The position numbers and the translations under genes were made by a program. Positions 5,710-6,991 of a stretch of DNA of 6,991 nt are shown here, piece by piece. This DNA comes from Bacilli bacterium. Its GTDB lineage: Bacteria; Bacillota_I; Bacilli_A; RF39; UBA660. Under the pieces are notes generated by a model. That model did no database searches. It saw only the letters and a program-made list of their open reading frames with translations, and was not told the origin of the DNA. Positions within the stretch are counted from its first letter, which is position 1; each line of letters starts with the position of its first letter. The stretch is from the NCBI GenBank assembly GCA_028699175.1, contig JAQVVC010000039.1:1-6991 (forward strand). Reading direction: 5' to 3'.

Positions 5710-6991
5710 AAAAAATTAATATTAAAAATACTGATGAATTTGTATACTTAGAAAAATTAGATAATGGTCTAGATATTATCATGATACCTAATCCTAAAGT
5801 TAAAAATTTTTATTGTACTTTAAATGTTAAATTTGGTTCAATTTATACTAATTTTAAATATCTAGGTAAAAATTTTAATTTCCCTAAAGGAGTCGCCCAT
5901 TTTTTAGAACATTTAATGTTTAATATGCCAGATGGTACTAATGCCTTTGAATATTATTCTAAGTTAGGATCAAATATTAATGCTTTTACTACTTATGAAT
6001 ATACATCATATGAAGTATTTGCAAATAATAAATTTAAAGAAAATTTATCATATTTACTTAAATATGTTTATACTCCATACTTTACTAAAGAAATGATAAA
6101 TAATGAAAAAGGTATAATAACTGAAGAAATTAATATGATAAGTGATAATCCAATTTCAGAAATTGTATATGGATTATATCGCAATATATTTATTAATGAT
6201 GAAAGACAATATTTAATTGCTGGGACTATATCAGATATTAAAAATATAACCCTAGAAGATATTACCACTGCTTATGATGCTTTTTATCATCCTGAAAATA
6301 TGTTTTTAGTTATTACCGGAAATTTTAATCCTACTGAAGCAGTTGCAATAGCTAGTGAAACTATGAAAAAGATTGATTTTATTGAATATTGTAAACCCAT
6401 CATAAAAAAGAAAAAAGAACCGACTAAAGTAAAAAATGAATTAGAAGAAAAAGATATACCAGTTGATAAATATAAAGTTATATTAGGTTTAAAAATTCCT
6501 AAAAACAAATTTAAAAATATCAATATTTCTGAATTAGAAATTAAAATATATTTAAATTTGATAATTAGAATAAATTTTGGGGGGACATCTTTATTAAAAG
6601 AAGAACTTCTTAAAAGTAAAATAATAACAGATTCTATAAGTACAAATTTAACTGTTACAGAAGATTATTTTATCATAGCGTTTTTAACAACAACTGATTA
6701 TCCTGATTATTTTTTGAAAAGAATTAAAGAAAAATTAAATAATTTAACCATCAATGAAGATGATATAAATCGTAAAGTAAAAAGTTCAATTAGTAATTTA
6801 ATTCTTAGTTTTGATGAAATAGAAGCAGTAAATAATGATGTCCAAGATGATATGATATATCAAGGTAAATATATCGATAATATTTATGATTATTATCGTA
6901 ATATAAATATAAGCACGGCAAATCAAGTATTAAAAAAAATTACTTTAAGTAATTTTACGGTAAATATTCTAAAACCTAAAAGTGATAAATA
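5706..6991 (+). CDS. ymfH: M16 zinc metallopeptidase, YmfH-like catalytic subunit (reaches window end)
   Basis: An open frame of 428 codons runs from TTG 5706 to the window edge. It is the catalytic-type partner of the preceding M16 gene. The inverted zinc motif H65-F-L-E68-H69 is intact, and E141 (NEKGIITEEINM) lies 72 residues on as the third zinc ligand, with E134 seven residues before it as in pitrilysin-type enzymes. The motifs NAFTTYEYTSYEV, YHPENMFLVITGNF and SDNP are typical of the N-terminal domain. A Lys-rich linker (about 221-245) joins the C-terminal domain, which has FGGTSLLKEELL but not the usual Arg/Tyr pair. There is no signal peptide. The start overlaps the previous stop as TTGA with AGGTGG at 5691-5696. 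The last two bases (TA) follow a typical ending (ILKPKSDK) at a length usual for YmfH, so the stop is probably one base outside the window. Zinc-dependent cleavage of a small peptide is inferred; the substrate is unknown. Confidence 0.88.
   Translation, partial: MKKINIKNTDEFVYLEKLDNGLDIIMIPNPKVKNFYCTLNVKFGSIYTNFKYLGKNFNFPKGVAHFLEHLMFNMPDGTNAFEYYSKLGSNINAFTTYEYTSYEVFANNKFKENLSYLLKYVYTPYFTKEMINNEKGIITEEINMISDNPISEIVYGLYRNIFINDERQYLIAGTISDIKNITLEDITTAYDAFYHPENMFLVITGNFNPTEAVAIASETMKKIDFIEYCKPIIKKKKEPTKVKNELEEKDIPVDKYKVILGLKIPKNKFKNINISELEIKIYLNLIIRINFGGTSLLKEELLKSKIITDSISTNLTVTEDYFIIAFLTTTDYPDYFLKRIKEKLNNLTINEDDINRKVKSSISNLILSFDEIEAVNNDVQDDMIYQGKYIDNIYDYYRNINISTANQVLKKITLSNFTVNILKPKSDK

Noticed and set aside
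6068..6523. Two short - strand open frames (6068-6268 and 6287-6523)
   Set aside because: Both fall inside the ymfH-like gene, whose zinc-binding and downstream motifs read continuously on the + strand.
1..6991. Mobile elements, CRISPR arrays, tRNA or rRNA genes
   Set aside because: No regularly spaced repeats, transposase motifs, terminal inverted repeats or tRNA cloverleaf were seen. The window is explained by seven genes and short regulatory gaps.

Overview
The window is very AT-rich bacterial DNA with short intergenic gaps and strong purine-rich ribosome binding sites. Trp is always TGG, and TGA is used as a stop (1313-1315 and 5707-5709), so the standard bacterial code applies and a Mycoplasma/Spiroplasma code is excluded. 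AT-richness, a DeoD-type phosphorylase and a YmfF/YmfH-like M16 pair together suggest a low-GC Bacillota, for example an uncultured gut Bacilli lineage. The lineage is an inference.

Region 1 (1-152) has no gene. It holds a near-consensus sigma-A promoter (27-55), then two back-to-back hairpins (61-94 and 96-129). The second is followed by seven T's, so it looks like an intrinsic terminator between the promoter and the first gene. This could be an attenuated leader or a small RNA of about 75 nt.

Region 2 (153-3604, + strand) is a tight cluster of four genes with a sulfur/thiol-redox theme. They are a TtcA-family PP-loop tRNA thiolase with Fe-S type cysteines, a very small thioredoxin (WCPGC), a secreted CPHC thioredoxin domain fused to a six-helix CcdA/DsbD membrane module, and a NifS/IscS-type cysteine desulfurase. 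The desulfurase could give persulfide sulfur to the TtcA-like enzyme. The small thioredoxin could pass electrons to the CcdA module and so to the outside. Linking these two halves into one pathway is a hypothesis from gene order.

Region 3 (3605-4351) holds a compact bidirectional terminator and then deoD (purine nucleoside phosphorylase) on the - strand, converging on the desulfurase gene. All recognisable DeoD active-site residues are present.

Region 4 (4352-6991) starts with a 98-bp divergent intergenic region carrying a 14-bp palindrome and an extended -10 promoter. Two overlapping + strand M16 metallopeptidase-family genes follow. The first (YmfF-like) lacks the zinc motif. The second (YmfH-like) has HFLEH and the downstream glutamates, starts at TTG, and reaches the window edge, where the last two bases (TA) are probably the start of its stop codon. 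The pair probably forms an inactive/active heterodimeric peptidase.
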